A stretch of DNA of 64,000 nt, taken from Pempheris klunzingeri. Its lineage: Eukaryota; Chordata; Actinopteri; Acropomatiformes; Pempheridae. A program made the position numbers and the translations under genes. Numbering within the stretch: the first letter of the stretch is position 1; the number at the start of each line of letters is the position of its first letter. Where the stretch lies: contig NC_092032.1 in assembly GCF_042242105.1 (NCBI RefSeq), positions 13,689,915 through 13,753,914 on the forward strand. The letters are read 5' to 3'. The notes beneath the pieces are model-generated. The model did not search any database and was not told the DNA's origin. It was given only the letters and a program-made list of their open reading frames with translations. Positions 61,340-64,000 of the stretch are shown here, piece by piece.

Positions 61340-61907
61340 ACTTAGCTTGGGGACTTTTTATCTTTCATTTCTTTGTCTGCTCACCTCTGGCTCTCTCCGA
61401 TCGCATAGTAGCACCCTACTCTGAGTCTGTGAATAAGATATCCACACTCTCACTCACACACACTATGACTGCTGTGGCCACCACCTGCAGTCTCAGGAGC
61501 TGTGTAAATGTAGTTCCATGTGACTATTTCTGCTTTTTTCCTGGTCTGCTTTCCTGTAATTTTAAAAATAAATGCTGGGGTACATGAACCTGAGATTTTG
61601 ATGACAACTGATGGCATTAACATCCACATGCTCACAATGAATATTTCCACACTCATGGAAAAAACACAGATGAGCAGATGAAATGATGATTTTGCAAAAT
61701 GTTTTTATGATGATACCAGGGATAGAGTTGGCATGAGACTAATGAATGAACAACAAAAGGATGGGGTCTTTCCCAGTCATCCTCTCTATGGGCCTGCGCA
61801 TAAACAAACAGATGCATGCAGAAATACAGAAGCATGGAGGAGCTGCTCGCAATGCAGGATGCATGAAGCACGACATGCCAGGGGTTGGGCTGCTGTAACA
61901 GTCCTAC
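59831..61907 (-). other. dlgap1: DLGAP1 intron
   Basis: A 2.1-kb intron bounded by CAG/GTAGGA and CTCTCCACAG. It includes a pyrimidine-rich block (about 60.96-61.14 kb) and a long GA tract at 61295-61337. Human short DLGAP1 isoforms begin upstream of the VPQDEW exon, so an alternative first exon may exist here, but none with a compatible phase was identified. Confidence 0.65.
61295..61337. repeat. (GA)n microsatellite, about 21 units
   Basis: A perfect GA run preceded by a GTGTGTGCGTGCGTGT stretch. It is a polypurine/polypyrimidine mirror tract with triplex potential. Confidence 0.95.
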
Positions 61908-62972
61908 CTGTAGGAAGTGGCAGGTGCGTCCCTGCTCAGCTTTCACTAGAGCTTTATCTAGGTTGACTGAGGCCTTCTGGTAGACCTCTCTTGCTCTGCT
62001 CACCGTCAGAGTTGAAGACCACGAGCTCTTCTTCAGCTGCACTTGGCCATCCAGGGTGCCCACCAGCGGCATACCTGCGCTGCTGCTCCCGGAGCACGTC
62101 GAGCACTTCACATCATTGTTGCTGCGTGACGTCTTGAGAGAGTGGGCGCTGATGGTGTTGTAGGATTCCATGAAGTACTGCGACTGGGATTTGTCCGGGT
62201 GGCGCCCCATGGTCATCACCCCACTGGGCAGGCCTCCGCTGTTGCTCCCATGGTGGTGGTGGTAGAGGCACATCTCCCGGTCGAGCGTGTCATCTGAGCT
62301 CCAGTAGCCTGAGATAGCAGTGCGCATCTTAGGCTCCGACTTGGAGCGGTCCTTGCTCTTGCTGCGCTTGCTATGCTTCAGAGTGCCAGAGGAAGAGGGT
62401 GGGTCATCAGGACTGGATTTACTGCCATTCATCCTTCCACTCCCTCCTCCAGCAGACCCTGAGGGCCCCTCCAGGGAGTGGGACTTGGTGAAAAGCTTCT
62501 GGACAGAGTGAACAAGGTGGCGGATTCGACCAGGGCTGTCACTACGTTGGTGTTCAACTGCAGTGCGCTTGTACTGCAGTGTGTGGTAGCCTTCACGCCG
62601 CACTGGTGCCTGGCGCTCAAATTGCTCTAGGAGGTTAGAAGGGATGCGGTTGTTGTTTCCACCACCTCCCCCACTTCCCTTACTGCTCCCTGTCGGCCCT
62701 GTATAAGGCACCAGAGGGCCACACTCCCCCTTCAGCTCATGGTGGGAGCTGTAATGTCTGCGAGGGAAGGTGCAGCTGGCCAGATCAGGGTAGGTGCTGC
62801 ACTCCGACTGGAAGGAGTTGCGTTGGGTGTAGCAGGGGTGGTCAGCGGAATGAGCCTCCCCAGGGTTAAGGAAGTAGGACCGACGATCCGAGTGCCCCAG
62901 GGTCATGGAGTCGTAAGAGGGGTCGCAGGTCACCGTGTGGTGGTGACTACGGCTGCTGGACAGGCCTTTCAT
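61908..62972 (-). CDS. dlgap1: DLGAP1 first coding exon: N-terminal region
   Basis: 1065 coding nt, residues 1-355, to donor CTACAG/GTAGGA. It begins MKGLSSSRSHHHTVTCDPSY, matching the human start MKGLSGSRSHHHGVTCD. Other matches are YTQRNSFQSEC, FPRRHYSSHHELK, YHTLQYKRTAVEH, SDSPGRIRHLVHSVQKLFTK, PSGVMTMGR, SRSNNDVKCSTC and SSTLTVSRAREVYQKASVNL. Gly/Ser insertions (KGSGGGGGNNN, GSAGGGSGRMNGS) and a short His run (YHHHHGS) make it about 30 residues longer than in human. An in-frame ATG two codons upstream (62976-62978, M-T-M-K-G) may also be used. The open frame continues 85 codons into the intron, but that tail has no homology. Confidence 0.95.
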
Positions 62973-63033
62973 TGTCATTGTGGCCGGGCTGATGTGCACA
63001 TCCAACTGCTGCCGTGGGAAGTTTGCACAGGCT
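62973..63033 (-). other. dlgap1: DLGAP1 5' untranslated part of first coding exon
   Basis: The exon begins at 63033 after the acceptor TGTGTTTCTTTATAG. The segment up to the MKGL start is 61 nt and contains the additional in-frame ATG. An upstream non-coding exon must therefore exist, probably beyond 64000. Confidence 0.75.
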
Positions 63034-64000
63034 CTATAAAGAAACACACAGCCATGAGAAGGAACAGACAAACAAACAGACAAACAAGAAGAGAGAGACA
63101 GAAAAGAGAATTATAAATATCTCACATTTGCATACACTCAAAGCACAGTATAATGTCTGCATTTGCTTTAATTTCAAGAAGATGCATTTTGGCACTCCTT
63201 CACAGAGGAGAAAACTTGATGATGTTGACAGGACTTGGACCTATTCTATTATTTTTGCCCTTCAAAACTTCAGAAGGCGAATCCCTAAATATAGCAGCCA
63301 CTTGGCATGTGGTCCCTGACATCCAAATCTGTCCTCAAGCTTCCTCTTCCACTTCTCCGTTTGCTCTGGTAGATTTCAGTGAAAAATGACAAGGGATCGA
63401 GGAAATGGAGGGAAACAAAGGAAGGAGAGGTATCAAGAAGAGTTCAAATCTATTTCCAGCTCAAGTGTGTGCTATATTTGTTCAAGGATACTGTTAGAAA
63501 TGAAGCATCAGTGTAACTCAACAAAAAATATAATGAGAAATTGGTGGTGGGAATGCAGAGACATGGGCACCCTCAGAGGCTTTATCGCCTATATAATTTA
63601 ACAGGTGTAACAGATAGGATAGTAAACAAAAAGTGCATTTATTATTGCTTTGCACCACACCTGCTCAGTGTGCACGCATGCACAACCCCCCACCAACAAA
63701 CACTAAAAATGATCACAGCCTGATTCTACACTTTTCTCTGTATACCTCTAGGTCTCCTCTACGGGCAAACTAATTGGCCAGTAAAACCTAACTGACAGCT
63801 TCTGGGCTGGTGGAGGCAAGCGGCAATAAACGACCTTCTCCTTACATGGTGACATGAAAACAATGGCATCCATCAGCGCCCTTAAACTGCCTTCCTTACC
63901 CATCTGGGGCTGTGGCTGGCTATCCACTGAACCCACATTGTTTCCAATGAACTGGAGGTGAAGCTAACAAGACAATAATAAGAGCCCACGCACCCTGGTG
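63034..64000 (-). other. dlgap1: DLGAP1 5' intron, incomplete
   Basis: Sequence upstream of the first coding exon's acceptor, cut off by the window edge. No upstream exon or promoter was recognised in it. Confidence 0.6.

Larger units (their letters stand above)
23423..62978 (-). other. dlgap1: DLGAP1 (GKAP/SAPAP1) gene, coding span
   Basis: Ten coding exons on the minus strand splice with consensus GT-AG junctions into an uninterrupted 1018-codon frame (counting from MKGL); the human protein is 977 residues. Phases at every junction agree. In order the protein has a long Ser/His/Gly-rich N-terminal region, five R-x-x-S-Y repeats (Ser382, 411, 442, 476, 529) that bind the PSD-95 guanylate-kinase domain, two LC8 dynein light-chain motifs (residues 696-702 and 717-723), a GKAP-homology helical domain (about 800-935), a proline-rich PPPVPKKP segment, and the Shank PDZ ligand QTRL at the C-terminus. 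It acts in the postsynaptic density of excitatory synapses. Teleosts usually have dlgap1a and dlgap1b; which one this is cannot be told from the window. Confidence 0.93.

Noticed and set aside
60621..61424. A 267-codon plus-strand open frame
   Set aside because: Low-complexity reading through pyrimidine and GA tracts, antisense to a DLGAP1 intron, with no recognisable domain.
61653..61907. Continuation of the DLGAP1 first-exon frame (85 codons)
   Set aside because: It follows a good donor (CTACAG/GTAGGA), and human homology stops exactly there and resumes at the 59830 acceptor.
1..64000. CRISPR arrays, bacterial operons, phage or viral genes, canonical tRNA or rRNA genes
   Set aside because: None seen. 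The regular short repeats are dinucleotide microsatellites, and the only tRNA-like sequence is the SINE head at 58.6 kb.

Overview
The window is vertebrate nuclear DNA, almost certainly from a ray-finned fish. It contains three recognisable vertebrate genes with short teleost-style introns, dense CA/TG microsatellites, and dispersed repeats of kinds common in percomorph genomes. I see no bacterial, viral or CRISPR features. The species cannot be fixed from the sequence. All similarity statements rest on recalled family sequences, because no search was run.

Layout: 1-8.1 kb is repeat-bearing sequence with no gene I can support. A CpG-rich block lies at about 8.15-8.54 kb and may be the first exon or promoter of an unidentified gene. 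OTUD1, an intronless deubiquitinase gene, is on the minus strand (CDS 10357-11715, 3'UTR to about 9.8 kb). TGIF1, a TALE-homeodomain repressor, is on the plus strand with three coding exons (15111-15126, 16983-17212, 18009-18671) and a poly(A) signal at 19616. From 23423 to the right edge the window is filled by DLGAP1 (GKAP/SAPAP1) on the minus strand. Ten coding exons join in frame into a 1018-residue protein, and the 5' untranslated exon(s) lie beyond 64000. TGIF1 and DLGAP1 converge tail to tail, as they do next to each other on human 18p11.31. OTUD1 and TGIF1 diverge head to head.

How the genes work: OTUD1 and TGIF1 are both known in mammals as brakes on TGF-beta/SMAD signalling, OTUD1 by stabilising SMAD7 and TGIF1 as a SMAD2/3 co-repressor. 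Their divergent pairing here is therefore notable. DLGAP1 is a postsynaptic scaffold that links PSD-95 guanylate-kinase domains (five R-x-x-S-Y repeats) to Shank PDZ domains (C-terminal QTRL) and to dynein light chain LC8 (two S-I-G-I-Q-V motifs).

The most interesting local structures are: an 80-nt DLGAP1 exon with a nested, frame-preserving acceptor that could switch one or two LC8 sites; a hAT-like MITE ending about 14 bp from a DLGAP1 splice donor; candidate TGIF-type CTGTCA sites around the TGIF1 5' end; a TIR element seen in three copies; and long complementary TG/CA tracts inside one DLGAP1 intron. I did not find a wholly new gene system.
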